Positions 1-10,749 of a stretch of 64,000 nt of DNA are shown piece after piece (within the stretch, counting starts at the first letter, position 1; every line of letters begins with the position of its first letter). This DNA is from Spizellomyces sp. 'palustris' (taxonomy: Eukaryota > Chytridiomycota > Chytridiomycetes > Spizellomycetales > Spizellomycetaceae). The notes beneath the pieces were generated by a model. It was not told the DNA's origin. It saw only the letters and a list, made by a program, of their open reading frames with translations, and made no database searches. The DNA lies in the NCBI GenBank assembly GCA_006535965.1, contig QEAR01000031.1:62001-126000 (forward strand), given 5' to 3'. Both the position numbers and the translations under genes were made by a program.

Positions 1-2
1 CA

Positions 3-182
3 GGGACATGGGATACTCAGTCGGGAACCACGGTCGACACATCCGCCAAAACAGTTGCGTACACTACTACACACTTTTCAGAGTGGACTATTGTGGCGTC
101 AGCGACGAGTGGTGCATTATCTAGTGCTCCTTCGTTGATTATGGTACTTGCTGCTGTGTTGGTTGGTGTGATGTCCATGTAG
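3..182 (+). CDS. C-terminal end of a putative GPI-anchored or membrane surface protein (partial)
   Basis: An open frame enters from the left edge and stops at 180-182, giving about 59 residues. The piece is rich in Thr and Ser, carries a THFSEWTIV segment, and ends in a small-residue stretch followed by a hydrophobic tail (MVLAAVLVGVMSM). A Ser/Gly/Ala-rich linker plus a short terminal hydrophobic run with no basic tail is what GPI-attachment signals look like in fungal wall and surface proteins. The family cannot be named because the body of the protein lies outside the window. The frame could also be chance, but the composition argues for a real tail. Confidence 0.45.
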   Translation, partial: GTWDTQSGTTVDTSAKTVAYTTTHFSEWTIVASATSGALSSAPSLIMVLAAVLVGVMSM

Positions 183-946
183 TTGGTACACTTGGTTTTT
201 GGTGTTTTTACGTGGGAAAAAAGGTATCGTCCAGTATTGGTTCCGTCATTAATAGATGTATGCAAGTGGTTTGATTTGTACGTGGGATACCTACATGAAT
301 TTTTCTTTTTTATAAAATTCCTGTGCTTGGTTCCTCAGATTGTTTACGCCCGGGCGCCAAACAAGAAAAGGCTGCAATAGGCTGTAGGATGGAACCCAAC
401 GAAGCCTTTGGGCAGGCGAGTGTCCTCCAGCAGTTGAAACAGACTGTTACTTGCTGCTTCCGCTCAAGAATCCTATCTGATAACTTCATGTCAACTCTAC
501 AGGACAATAACGGACCCATACCATGGTTGCCCACTGATCAGGGTTTGCATTCTGATGTCACGTGGTCAATGGATGTTACACTAGTTAGGTTTCTCAAGCT
601 ACAATAGAGAAAATACCTTGCTGCACTAATCATGCTCCTTGGTCTTGCCCTACCATTCGAAAAGGTTACGCAGCAAATATCTCATGTTCCACATGAACTT
701 CATCTTCCCGCTTTAATACATATATACTTCGGACTGCAGGTCTCGCAATGAAGTTCATTGAAACTCATCATCATCACGAACACAGTTTGGGTTGCGTGTG
801 TTTGAAGAGTTTGTCGAATCCGCAATAAATATTATAAAAACGAAAAAGAGTAGCAGAGAGGTATATAAAAAGGGGTTCTATTCCACACTCGGACCATGCA
901 AAAAAACGTCTAAAAGGACTAAAAATTCAAGCAGAACTCGAAGATC
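183..946. other. No supported gene
   Basis: Open frames here are short, overlap on both strands and show no domain, splice structure or composition bias. A single CGTGGGAA match lies at 211-218. The downstream end of the tRNA-Lys unit lies at its right border. Confidence 0.5.
921..925 (-). terminator. Pol III T-run terminator of tRNA-Lys
   Basis: Five consecutive T residues on the minus strand, about 21 nt beyond the tRNA 3' end, are the first run long enough to stop RNA polymerase III. Confidence 0.6.
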
Positions 947-1017
947 GCCCACTGTGGGTGTCGAACCCACGACCTTAAGGTTAAAAGCCTCACGCTCTAC
1001 CACTGAGCTAAGCGGGC
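947..1017 (-). tRNA. tRNA-Lys (anticodon TTT)
   Basis: A 71-nt cloverleaf folds on the minus strand. The 7-bp acceptor stem (GCCCGCT with AGTGGGC) has one G-T pair. The D arm is GCTC/GAGC, the anticodon loop is CTTTTAA with anticodon TTT, and the T arm is GTGGG-TTCGACA-CCCAC with the conserved TTCGA. There is no intron, and the CCA end is not encoded, as expected for a eukaryote. The internal A and B boxes are intact, so it should be transcribed by Pol III. Confidence 0.95.
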
Positions 1018-1617
1018 CTGTGATATTCCGAACATCGGAGTATATCCTATGCCAAACCTTATTCGAGATACAACAGATACCAGCAATGCAATAAAAAGAA
1101 TGCAGGTATCGTGCGTATCATACGCAAAATGAATGTCACCAGAAAGAGTAAGCAAAAAACAAAGAAAAACGTCTAGCACAGTACAAGTAATACATTTGTA
1201 AAAAAAGAAAAAAAATATTTCAATCCAATCACACCACACATGCGCTCATCGGACTGCGCAGCGCATTGGAACCACCCTTGATGCTGCTGCGCATTTTCTT
1301 GCCTTATGTCACCTGGGCCTCGACATTGATTGGCAAAAACCAACACACTCAGCCCTTTGACGGAATTCAACAAGTTTGGAGTGTGTGTGTGTGTTGTTGT
1401 ATGGTGGTTTTGTGTTTTTTCTGATACTCGCTAGTTTTTGATATCGTTGTTGACTGGCGGTAGTTGTGTTGTTTGGGGGGGAATCGTAGTCTTTTTTTTG
1501 GAACCCCGCACTTGAACCCCGCTCGTGTTGTTTTTGGGGCGGGTTTGACGAGTTTTTTCGGTGTTTTCCGTTATTATACCCTCCCGTTCAACAAAGGAAT
1601 ACTGTTTCTTGTCACGT
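1018..1617. other. Intergenic, upstream of the zinc-finger gene
   Basis: It holds a (GT)n microsatellite near 1379-1394 and several T-rich tracts just before the ATG at 1618. No gene is supported. Confidence 0.5.
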
Positions 1618-2334
1618 ATGCCGCCTGAAGCACCGTCGTCGTCACCTCCGCCAACAAACCTCCTCCTCCCTGCCACAACACAGCAAAAGAACGAAGCGGG
1701 GTTATTTGAGTGTCCTTTTCGTGGTTGTCAGAGGGGGTTTGCGAGGAGGTATAACCTTGCGACACACTATGCGACGCATTTTGGTGTGAGGGAGTGGGGG
1801 TGTGATGTTTGTGGAAGAAAGGTACAAGGTTTATGGCTATTTTTTTGGGTATGGGGTTTTCCTAAATTGATATTGAACTAGTTTACAAGACGATATGATC
1901 TGACGAGACATCAAGGGATTATACACTCGGAACAAGATCGGCCTCTAACGACCTGTAAAGGTGTGCCATCAAAATCCCATCGCACAACAACAACAACCAC
2001 AAAGCGTAAATCATCCTACTCTCCACCTCCTTCTACTGCGTTACCCACAACCTACAACCCCACCACCACCACCACCACAATTCTATCAGAACAAGACCAG
2101 CACCCACCCCGTCGACGTCGTCGAAAAGACTCTAATGGATACCTGAATGCACTCTCAAACTCTTTTTCACTTGTCCCGCTTTCTCCGACTGCGGGGGGAC
2201 AGGAACTGACTCCGCCTCCTTCTGCTTCGTCGTCATCGGCTTCGACGTCTTCTGGAGGGGATGTGGAGAATGAGGAGGAGAGACGGGCGATTGCTGTTGC
2301 GATGTTGTTGGAGATTCCGGGGAGGGAAGGGTAG
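1618..2334 (+). CDS. Two-finger C2H2 zinc-finger protein
   Basis: Exons are 1618-1821 and 1882-2334 (218 aa). The intron runs from GTACAA to CTAG and sits inside the second finger. Finger 1 is C-x4-C-x12-H-x3-H (ECPFRGCQRGF...). Finger 2, rebuilt across the junction, is C-x2-C-x12-H-x4-H (CDVCGRKFTRRYDLTRH). Both carry the usual aromatic and Leu core residues. The rest is a disordered tail rich in Thr, Ser, Pro and Arg, with a basic PRRRRRK patch that could be a nuclear signal. This looks like a sequence-specific DNA-binding regulator. Two adjacent fingers are typical of fungal factors, but I cannot assign an orthologue. The start is the first ATG that keeps the Pro/Ser-rich N terminus. Confidence 0.75.
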
Positions 2335-2778
2335 GAAGGGAATTGATAAGTGATGTGGTTGATGGTCGGTTTCCCTTTTTTTCCTGTTCTTTTTTTGTTG
2401 CTGGTTCTTGTTTGCGTGGTTGGTGTGGTGTGAATCAGACGGTGTTTTTTGGGTTTTTGTATATTTCACCTCCCCGTTTTCCCCTTTCCATTTTCCTTTG
2501 TTTTGTCCATGTTACAACACGACAATGCAAAAACAAAAACAAAAAAAAAAAAACCGTACCATTGGCCGCTTGAATCAGTCCATGAGATTGACCTTACTAT
2601 GTTGACCCATCTCGATGCATGATGGGACGCACTTTTTCTCATCCAAACCTACAGCTGTCATCTCATCCACTCGCATCTCACACATGTAACCCGTACTGAA
2701 ATGTTTGTTCCATGCCACTTGCTAAACACCATTTCTATTGTAGCACAAAAGTTCATGAAAAGATTTTTCAAAATCCAT
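2335..2778. other. Short convergent intergenic region
   Basis: It is T-rich, with a run of A near 2536-2552 that may be the 3' processing signal of the zinc-finger gene. No further gene is seen. Confidence 0.45.
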
Positions 2779-3770
2779 TCAATGCGGCTGATTGAACAAT
2801 CTAAACTTTTCTCCAAAAGCCTCCAAACTCTTTTGTGCCAAGTCCTGCGCAAACCCAGGCGTAATCTCATCTTTTCCTGCCTGTATATCCCGATCTACTC
2901 CTGCAATGAATTCATCTATCGTTAGTGCCATGGCGTTTTGATGTTTTTTGTTGTTATCTGGGTCATCGTGGTCCTATCGAAACATGGAAATACATTGTAA
3001 ACTCACCATGGAATACAAAAAAAAAACAGGAAAACTTACCCGATGCAAATCTGATTCCACAAGAGGGGGTATAATCTCCATAACCTTGACACGTCCCGTA
3101 AGTTGCACTCTCAAGCTCTGTGTCCAACTATGCACGAACGCCTTTGTCGCGCAATATACGGGTATATGCGAGATTGGAATAAACGCTAAACCAGATGACA
3201 CTGTATAAACGGCGGCATTGGGTTTGGACAAGAGGTGGGGGAGGAGGTGGTGGATTAGGTGGAGGGTGCCGCGGATGTTGATGTTGATTTCTTGGTCCGC
3301 GCTCAGGAGGAGGGAGGCTGGGTCTTGCGTGGTCAAGTTGACTGGTTTTTTTTGGATACCGGCACTTTATAATTCTTGTCAGTTTTTTTTTCCGTGTTTC
3401 GATTGATATATTTTCGAATATGAGGACTTACTTTGCAACAACGGCATCCAAGTTTGGAAACCTTTTTACAACCTCCTCTGTAAACCGCTGTAAAGTCTCT
3501 ACAGCTCCGACATCCACAACAAGGTATTCGCAACCCAACTCGCGGGCCGTTGTCTGTAGTTTACTCTCTGTCCGACCGGCTATAATGACTTTCTAAGATA
3601 GGGGGGGATGGTAAAGGACTTTTGGGCATGTAACGGTTTTTTAAAAAAGAAACGTTTGTTTGTTTTTGTACCTTGTTGTGTTTGAGAAAGTAGGCGGCGA
3701 GGGCACGGCCTAGACCGCCTGCTCCGCCAGTAACCAATACTGTCGTCCAAGAGAAATTGGCGTTGGACAT
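2779..3770 (-). CDS. Classical short-chain dehydrogenase/reductase (SDR)
   Basis: Exons are 3770-3672, 3592-3432, 3364-3040 and 2973-2779, giving 259 aa, the normal size of a classical SDR. The Rossmann motif TGGAGGLG lies near residue 14. The NAG motif (NAGIQ) is created exactly across the second junction. The catalytic Ser is in VSSGLAF and the active-site Tyr/Lys pair in YCATK. It should be a cytosolic NAD(P)-dependent oxidoreductase. The overall look (DltE-like, with an ESDLHR stretch after the active site) gives no substrate. There is no signal peptide and no C-terminal ER or peroxisome tag. All four junctions keep frame, so the model is firm even though the function is only generic. Confidence 0.88.
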
Positions 3771-5548
3771 GATGAAAGTGCCAGTGGAAGTGGTTTATCG
3801 TTTTATTCTTTGTTTTTGAGACTACTAGAAGTGGAAAGGTAAGATGAGTATTCCTCCCCCTTTTATAACCAGCAACAAGAGAGGAGGAGTGATGACGTGA
3901 TGTCGGAAGTTCCGCGTCTCCTGTCCATATGCCCCAAATAAAACGCTTACGGCCTGTGTTTTTTGTTCGTCTCAGCAAGAACAAAGGCAATTGCATCTGT
4001 TTTGTTTGTTTCTGCTTTTCTAATGGAGAACTTTCCAAAGGACATGCAGAATATTGGCTATTCGTCAAGGATCAAGGTGTTCTTTAAAAGGGTTCCATAC
4101 GTATATACATTCGGCATACCATCCTGCTATTTCCAACGCCTTGCAATGGGAAGCCGAGTCATCTCGAATTATATCCATGACTAGTTTGTAGCATCTTTTG
4201 TTGTGTATCAGATTTGTTCATGGTGTCCTTTATATTGTTTCTAACAGAAAATGGTCGAGCAAATAACTGGGGGGATCGGTTTATAAAAAATCCCAGACTT
4301 GCCCACACCTTTTTAACTCGAATGTTTTTACACAGTGACGCGGGTAATGTAGGAACTTTTACCTATCGTTGAATGCATTTTGCTCGCCCCAGGTTTGCCG
4401 TTTTTTCCAAACGGTCCCATTAGTCTCCCACATTCTTACAAGTCTCTATAAAAATGTTTGACCCTTTACGAGATATCCCAAACCCATAGGTGGATTTTAA
4501 TTGGGCATTCTTTTCTAACAAGCTATGGTATGTATGTTCCCAACATGGCTTTGATGTCCTTTTTCAAAATGTCTGTATCTGCGAGGCCACTAAACTGGTC
4601 AATAAGCAGAAGGACAATGAAAACTAGCAAGGATTAACGGGCGAGTTGAATGCTGCGGAATAGCTCCAAATTTCGAAAATCTCACATGGGTGTTACCAGT
4701 ATGCCGAACCCCTAGTTTTAAAAAAACAGAAATGATAACTTTTCGTAATGATCGTTGGATAATAGAATATGAGTATATTATACCATAGCGTTTTTAAAAA
4801 CACTTGCCAAAATTCCTGTTTGGAAGCATTTCTCTGACAAATATCTCTCATTTTTGCAACTAGTCTGGAATAGAACTTTCCAATTTGAGAATACCGAAAA
4901 CGAACGTGTATATATGTCAAATGTGTTCCATATGTTTTCCAAAAAGAAGCAACGGAACAAGCATGGTTTTCTTTGTTTCATTTATTAATAAGGGAAAAGC
5001 TGGTTCCGTGGGTCCAATAGCCCAAATAGCGTATGTCCATGGGTTGCATTTGGATTCCACAAGCTCTCCACTATGGTATGGTAAGGATCCTCATTCCACC
5101 TGTACTTTTTGTTTGAAAAAACAGTAGTGTATTTTTTTGCAGTTTATTTGTTTCTTGATATTTATTGTAAAAGGTGTGGTATGGTTCACAACAGTGTATG
5201 CCATCACTCTCTATGACAAATCTGGCTCGGATATGACATGCTTGTCTGTTGGTAAATGTTTTGTTTGTATAGCATTGTTGGATTCAGGGCTCTTGTTACA
5301 AGGTCTTTGCCAATTCGAAAACACAAAATCACTCCCAATTTTTTTTTTCAAAACAGTATATATAAAAGCAACCCCAACCAACTATAAAAGCTAAACACAA
5401 AAAACTCGTATACAAACCGCTACCAACTCGGACCAAACCAGGACGAGGGGGGTATAAATCTTTAAAAAACAAGAAAACAAAAAAAATCATTACACAGTAA
5501 ATCTCGTCAAAACACTTTTACAATAGTGCACTGTCTCGCAGTACACAT
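3771..5548. other. Long A+T-rich intergenic region
   Basis: About 1.8 kb with no coding signal on either strand. Open frames are short and lack splice partners. It presumably holds the promoter of the SDR gene on its left and the 3' end of the homeobox gene on its right. Confidence 0.5.
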
Positions 5549-6962
5549 TCATCGCGTCCAATACTCTTCTCGACGCTTGTACCCTGCGCTTGTACTGCAC
5601 AGCGCCGGATGACGCGGGGGCGACGGGTGCTGCTGCTCCTGCAGACTCGTAGCATGTTGCTGCTGCTGCTGCTGCTGATGCAACACGAGAGCAGGAGGGG
5701 CAGGAAGGGCATGCATGGTCGGCGGAGGGGAAATGACATGTTGTTGCGCCGCCATGCGGAGGTCGGGTGCCGACCAGGTGCGCGTGCGAAGGTTTTGAGA
5801 GGGGTCGGGGACATAGGGGTGCGCGCGCAGCTGAGGGGAAAGGGGCATGTTTCGGGGCCATGTACCTGCGGAATGGCGTCGAGGAACAGCGTGATAGTTT
5901 GGGCTGTGAAAGAGAGGATCACGGGGGTCCACGCCCAAGGGAGCCCAAGCTGCCAATGCGGCGGTGCAGGATCCGACGGGATCGTACATGTCATAACGCG
6001 AGGGAGCATCGTAGCCTGTGGGAGAAACGGAGGATTTGGAGCGGGCGCGGGCAAAGCGGCGAGCGTCAGGCGTGTTGCCCTGTTCAAAGTCGATGGGATT
6101 GAGGACGGAAAAGCTGGTAGCGGTGGGCGGGGGATAGGAATGGCCTTGGCGGGCGCGCCAGTTTTGGCGCTTGTTTTGGAACCAGATTTGGACGGCTCTG
6201 GGAGTCATGCCCAGCTGCTCTGCCAGGCGGTGCCTGAGTTCAGTGGAAGGAAAAAAAGTTTGCCCAAAGACTACAAGACGCGCGCGTGTCAATACGTGTG
6301 TATGGGGACGCCAAAATGCCCATTTTTTGTTTACCTCTGTTCAAGACCAAGAGCTGCTCAGGAGTGGCTCTCTTGCGCTTTGTCTTTATTCTTCCCATGG
6401 TATCGACGGGACCATCAAGAGGATTGAGTTCCTTGTCGAGACTATTCATGTCGTCAGCGGTCCAATTGGGTTTTGGGGAAGGCAGGGGCGTCAAGGGCGC
6501 CTGATGGTGGTGTTTGAGAACGTCTTGCCATTCAACTGTCGTGGGTGGGTAGTGGTGGAGGAGGGGAGTATGAAGAGTCAGGTGTGGAGCATTCGCGTTG
6601 GCGGCAGGACGAGGAGGAGGAGGAGGTTGTTGTTGTTGTAGTGGCGGTGTATGCCTCGTTGCACTCGTAGACGCGCTGTGCGATGATGCGGCGTTTGCAT
6701 CTTGACAATCGTGAATAGGAGGAGGCGGTTGTGCTTGTGGGCGTGACCGTGCGTGTTGTGCAAAAGACGAAGCAGACGATGCGGGAGAGCAAAGAGAAGA
6801 CTCTGGTGGTGGTGGGTGGTTATCATTGACGAGAAAAGTCATGTCCATGACGGACGCGACCCTAGTACGTCGTTGCCTCTGTCGTGATGGTGGATGCATG
6901 AATGTTGTGTAGAGGATCATTGAAGAAGAAGAAGAAGAAGAAGAGCAGGGAAGCGAGTCCAT
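5549..6962 (-). CDS. Homeodomain transcription factor
   Basis: Exons are 6962-6335 and 6270-5549, about 449 aa. The intron splits the homeodomain between R and V of LVLNRVFGQTFFP. The domain (about residues 193-250) has a basic arm (KTKRKRATPEQ), a helix-2 region and the recognition helix IWFQNKRQNWR with invariant W48, F49, N51 and R53. Spacing is that of a typical 60-residue homeodomain, not a TALE domain. The flanks are low complexity: polySer near the N terminus, polyPro, His-rich and a polyGln run near the C terminus, as in many activators. It should act in the nucleus. The N terminus is uncertain: an in-frame ATG at 7076 would add 38 residues, but those are compositionally odd and a TATA-like stretch lies just above 6962. 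The large open frame antisense to it is a shadow. Confidence 0.85.
5646..5682. repeat. (CTG/CAG)n microsatellite coding polyGln
   Basis: A run of CTG triplets on the plus strand encodes the C-terminal glutamine run of the homeodomain protein, so repeat length changes stay in frame. Confidence 0.7.
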
Positions 6963-7154
6963 ATTCAAGAATACAAAGCAGCGAGAAGAAGGAGGAAAGA
7001 AAAAGGAGGAAGGAGGGAAATCTAAGCGAAAGTGTGAATTGCCTAATATAGAAGTAATATATGTATGATGAGTCATTGTCTCCCTGTGAAGGGAATTTCC
7101 ATTACAATTAGGGAGTAGTAGAGAGGGAGAGGGTAGGGAGAGAGAGAATGAGAA

Positions 7155-7390
7155 CGTGGGAATAACCCTTGACGAGTGATATTTCCTATGCGTACGTGGG
7201 AATCAGAGTGAAATCTGGAATTGTTGTCAGCGTGTGAAATCCTTGCAAGCGTACGTGGGTGGGAAAGCGTACGTGGGAATCAGAGTGAAATCTGGAATTC
7301 TTGTCAGCGTGTGAAATCCTTGTAAGCGTACGTGGGTGGGAAAGCGTACTGGGAATCTATGTGAGTGTGGGAAAAAAGAGAGCGTGGGAA
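7155..7390 (+). promoter_or_regulatory. Cluster of five YGTGGGAA (CSL-like) motifs upstream of the homeobox gene
   Basis: Exact YGTGGGAA matches lie at 7155-7162, 7195-7202, 7272-7279, 7366-7373 and 7383-7390, all in the same orientation. A degenerate copy lies near 7344-7355. YGTGGGAA is the known DNA target of CSL proteins (Su(H)/CBF1/Lag-1, with fungal members such as Cbf11 and Cbf12 of fission yeast). The cluster sits about 200-430 bp above the homeobox start, so these are candidate promoter elements. That a CSL protein binds them is inference. Confidence 0.5.
7190..7343 (+). repeat. Two 77-bp tandem direct repeats plus a degraded third start
   Basis: Unit 1 is 7190-7266 and unit 2 is 7267-7343. 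They differ at only a few bases (for example TTGTTG against TTCTTG and CTTGCAAG against CTTGTAAG). A third unit begins at 7344 with two bases missing and then decays. Each unit carries a palindromic CGTACG core and one CGTGGGAA. Confidence 0.85.
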
Positions 7391-8675
7391 ATTCTCACAT
7401 GTCACATGATAATGTCTCCCTCTTTTATGAATTAATCATTCTCGCCCCATCGATGGGGAACGCGCTTTCTATCGATTATTTCTTCTTGAAATGAATTTTT
7501 TAACTTTCATTTGTCACACTATGCAAAAGGGTTATCTCATACAAAAGCCTTTTCAGGGCTTGTTCATTTCACATGTGTTGTGTGTTCTTATTCACATGTT
7601 TTATTTAATGGCTTTTGTTTCTATTATTTGCTTATGAGACTTTATGATAACGGGGTGAGAAGAAAATCGGCTGTTTTGATGCAAGAGATAATAAAGGATC
7701 ATGAGCTTTTTGTTTGCAAAAAGTGCACAGCAACTCCATGGCCCTTTCAACCTCCTTGTACTTGTCTGCCTTTCACATGTAGCGACCGCATGTGATATCA
7801 AAACTTTTACGCAGATTGAGATACCTGGGGATCCCCCCCATTGGCAAAACAGACACACATGTCCTGTTGCTTTGACCCCTCCGGTCCCCCCCCCCTCCCC
7901 AGTCAGGTTGCCTTTGGGCTCAACTTTTTGCTTACTCGCCTCCGGTCCTGAGCCGTTGTCACGTGGGTGTCATCAAAACAGCTTCCCGCTCAGCGTTCCC
8001 CCGCTGGGCGAGACGGCATTTTTTAATGTTGAGCGCGCGTGAGAAAGGATCAGATGCGAGGCTCGTCACTACGGTCACCAGGATGTGGGTACGGCCGTAA
8101 GCCATCTACTGGACACGTGTACTTGTTAGGGTTCCGGTTTGGCGTCAAGTTGGGGTTAGGGCCATGACGAGCGTTAGCCAGCGTTAGCGAGTCGTGAAGA
8201 AATAGTAGAGAGTGACATTGGGCTATGGCGAGTGGAGAGTGATATTGAGGTATACCGAATGCTCGTACATGGAGAGGTTACGGTAACAGTGAATCCATGC
8301 TACTGGACACGTGCTCATCTCAGCGTTAAACCAAAAAACTCAGCGAGGACTACGAGATCCACAGGCGCCCCCGTAGATAACCCGCAGGCGGCAACACGTT
8401 CGGTCAAAAGTTTTTTGCCCGCTGGGTTCGCCCATTTAGCACTTCAGGGTCCTTGTCGTTTTCGTGCGGCTTTACATCGCAATGGATTCGAGGCCAAGTC
8501 ACATGACCGCGTTGCTAGGTAATGATCGGAAGAGTGGCACAGCATTAGACGCATGGCAACGCGACAGAACTGTTCAAGATCTTTGCCCATTCCTTTTCCC
8601 AACATTTAAATGCACATTCATTGCCTCCCCCTACCAAAGGCTTGGAGACATGTCTCGCAATGTCGCTCCACCACC
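7391..8675. other. Intergenic region without a supported gene
   Basis: About 1.3 kb. There are several moderately long open frames on both strands but none has a recognisable domain or consistent splice signals. Two isolated TTAGGG hexamers near 8127 and 8153 are too few to call telomeric repeats. Confidence 0.45.
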
Positions 8676-9353
8676 ATGCCAGTTCTCCTTCGCCTCCCCA
8701 TGCGCCTCCGCATGCGCTTCCCAATGCAAACCATTCACAACACGCCCAAATCCACCCACCCAACAACAATCATTTCCCAAACGACTCCCCAACCCTTCGT
8801 CTACAAACACCCCAACCCCCGCCTCTTCACCCTCTACTACCTGACCGGCCTCGGCCACGTCATCTTTTGGCTAACGACATCCGGCCTCGCATACACCGAC
8901 CTCCAACTCGAGCATAAAAAAGACCCAAATTCACCTTTATCCCTGGGGAAAACGGTTCTATGCGCCGGGATCTCGAGTATTGGTCTCTTGGTTCTCCTCG
9001 GTGTGCATCTATTCGCTAAACGCCATATTGGCACCATTGAGATCCAGAATGGTTTAACGACTCTAACGCACATGTCCATTTCTTCTAAACCCATTGTGGT
9101 CCCCACGCACGACATCTTTACGACGCGGCCAGTGTATACCCGTATTGGACCGGCTGGAACGGATCCGGTGCCTCCGCCTGCTGGAACAAGTAGGTTTGTG
9201 TGGGGGTGGAAAGAGGGACATGTACCGATGGTTGTGAGGGGACAGGTGATGAGAGTGGATAGGGAGGGGCGGTTTGGGGATCCAAAGGGGTTTGATCGGC
9301 TATTTTATAGAGGCAAGGATTTGAAAGATGTCGTAGATGGATCCCATGTATAG
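8676..9353 (+). CDS. Mitochondrial two-pass membrane protein, TMEM223-like
   Basis: Single exon, 225 aa from the ATG at 8676; an in-frame ATG at 8610 would add 22 residues. The start is Arg-rich and free of acids (MPVLLRLPMRLRMRFPM), as in a mitochondrial presequence. Two hydrophobic segments follow: one around FTLYYLTGLGHVIFWLTTSG and one around CAGISSIGLLVLLGVHLF. After these comes a soluble domain ending in a charged GKDLKDVV tail. The pattern (short aromatic lead-in, first helix with a buried H/F/W, then KRHIGTI and a THMSISS segment) resembles TMEM223, which acts in cytochrome c oxidase assembly in animals. The match is by pattern only. It could belong to a sister family such as TMEM186. 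Confidence 0.55.
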   Translation: MPVLLRLPMRLRMRFPMQTIHNTPKSTHPTTIISQTTPQPFVYKHPNPRLFTLYYLTGLGHVIFWLTTSGLAYTDLQLEHKKDPNSPLSLGKTVLCAGISSIGLLVLLGVHLFAKRHIGTIEIQNGLTTLTHMSISSKPIVVPTHDIFTTRPVYTRIGPAGTDPVPPPAGTSRFVWGWKEGHVPMVVRGQVMRVDREGRFGDPKGFDRLFYRGKDLKDVVDGSHV

Positions 9354-9443
9354 ACTTTTATCCCCTCCTACACCCGTTTATTTACAAATATGGCACATGC
9401 CAATACAACTAGATGAAAATACCAAATATGCCCAAAACCTTGT

Positions 9444-10749
9444 TCATCCTACACCATCCTCTGGTTTATTGCCTCGCTCCAGTTTGCGTTGTTTTTTAGA
9501 AAACGCGAGCCCACATGCGTTGCATAATCTACACACAAATAAATATCAGTATCAATACAACATTTAATCTATAAATGCCATTTGGACGTACGTCTTGGGT
9601 CCCGAGGGGCCTTTACGCCATTCCGGTGACTGCGTCGTCCCACATTGTCGACAAAAGAGTTCTTCAGCCGGCACCCGAGACTTTTTCTAAACGAAAAACA
9701 TTCAGAAACGGCGGTCACGCACACATTTCACAACAAATATATACCTTTCGTTTCGCGCCTTTATCCCTCTTATCCAAATCCACAGCACTCTCATCCGCCT
9801 CCCCCTCCAATTCCACCGCCGTAACAATCCCCTGGCCCTTCTTTCTCAATAACGGATGATGTTCAGGATCTCCACCACGCTCACGCACCGCCTTCTCCAA
9901 CAACCTCCGTAACCTCAGATTCTCAATCCGGTATTCCAATAACGAGTCAATGGATATGGAGGCTTTGGAGCGGTATTCTCGGCCAGTATGTACAATACAT
10001 GTTGAAGCGTCGTTGATGAGCGGTTTGGATTTCACGTGGAGTAAAATGAAATCCCCCGCTTTTTTTTGGTACCGTGCGTACAGGGTTTGATCGATGGGGT
10101 TTAGGAGGGAGGCCGTGAGGGTGTTTAATACGTGCTGTCGGTCATCTCTGTGCAAGAGTTTTGAAATATTCAGGTTGACGAGTTCTGTCGGTGTGTATCC
10201 CAACATTCTGCGGACAGACGGCGAGGTATACAACAACTGTCCTGATGGAGACGTTACGTGAATGAAGTCGTCGAGTTCATGTAATAACCGCTTGTACCCT
10301 GCTTTATTGGATGTAAAATGGGATATCACCGATGTGACATGACGAGATAAGAGTGTTTTTTGGGTTTGGGAGGAATCTTCGGAACCGGTTTGGGCATGTG
10401 ATGATGTTTCTGAGCGGGCGTCGGATGTATCGTGGTCGTAGGTTTCTGCCAACGAGAGCCGAAACGGGCGTGTCGAGGGACCTTGCATGTCAAATGGTGG
10501 AGACTGGAATCCTCGTGGTGGTGGTGGTGGTGGTGGTGGGTCAATTCGGAAATCATACCCATTCCATCGTCCAACTACATTAGCTTGCGGTTCTCGACCA
10601 TAGTACCCCCCTCGTTCCATCTCCAAAGGTATCCGAAAGGGATCTAGAAACGTTTCGGGTCGAATAGGTCCCATCGTCTCTGGCATGGGTGTTGTGTACA
10701 TTGGTGGAGGGACGTAGGATGAGGGGAACCCTTGGCTGCAGTCGTCCAT
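9444..10749 (-). CDS. wc-2: White collar-2-like PAS plus GATA zinc-finger regulator
   Basis: Exons are 10749-9745, 9662-9592 and 9528-9444 (386 aa). Residues 1-150 are Pro-rich and disordered with a polyPro run. A PAS fold spans about 165-270 (FIHVTSPSGQLLYTSPSVRR, MLGYTPTELVNLNISKLLH). It lacks the flavin-binding Cys motif of LOV domains, which fits WC-2 rather than WC-1. A GATA zinc finger with C339, C342, C361, C364 (C-x2-C-x18-C-x2-C; [20 protein letters not shown]) is assembled across three exons. In fungi WC-2 pairs with the photoreceptor WC-1 to drive light-responsive and clock transcription. The second exon uses an AAG acceptor at 9663; the better-looking TTTAG at 9688 breaks frame, so that junction is the weak point. 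Confidence 0.82.
10510..10539. repeat. (GTG/CAC)n microsatellite coding polyPro
   Basis: A run of about nine GTG triplets on the plus strand encodes the prolines in the N-terminal disordered region of the WC-2-like protein. Confidence 0.7.

Noticed and set aside
5609-6427. A 272-residue open frame on the plus strand over the homeobox gene
   Set aside because: It is antisense to a gene with a clear homeodomain and intron. Its length comes from the G/C-rich, stop-poor composition of that coding region.
7701-8042. Open frame with a hydrophobic start that looks like a secreted protein
   Set aside because: After the first 30 residues the sequence is low complexity and Pro-rich with no cysteine pattern or domain. 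No upstream or downstream exon joins it.
8127-8160. TTAGGG words suggesting interstitial telomere repeats
   Set aside because: Only two isolated hexamers, not in tandem, well within chance.
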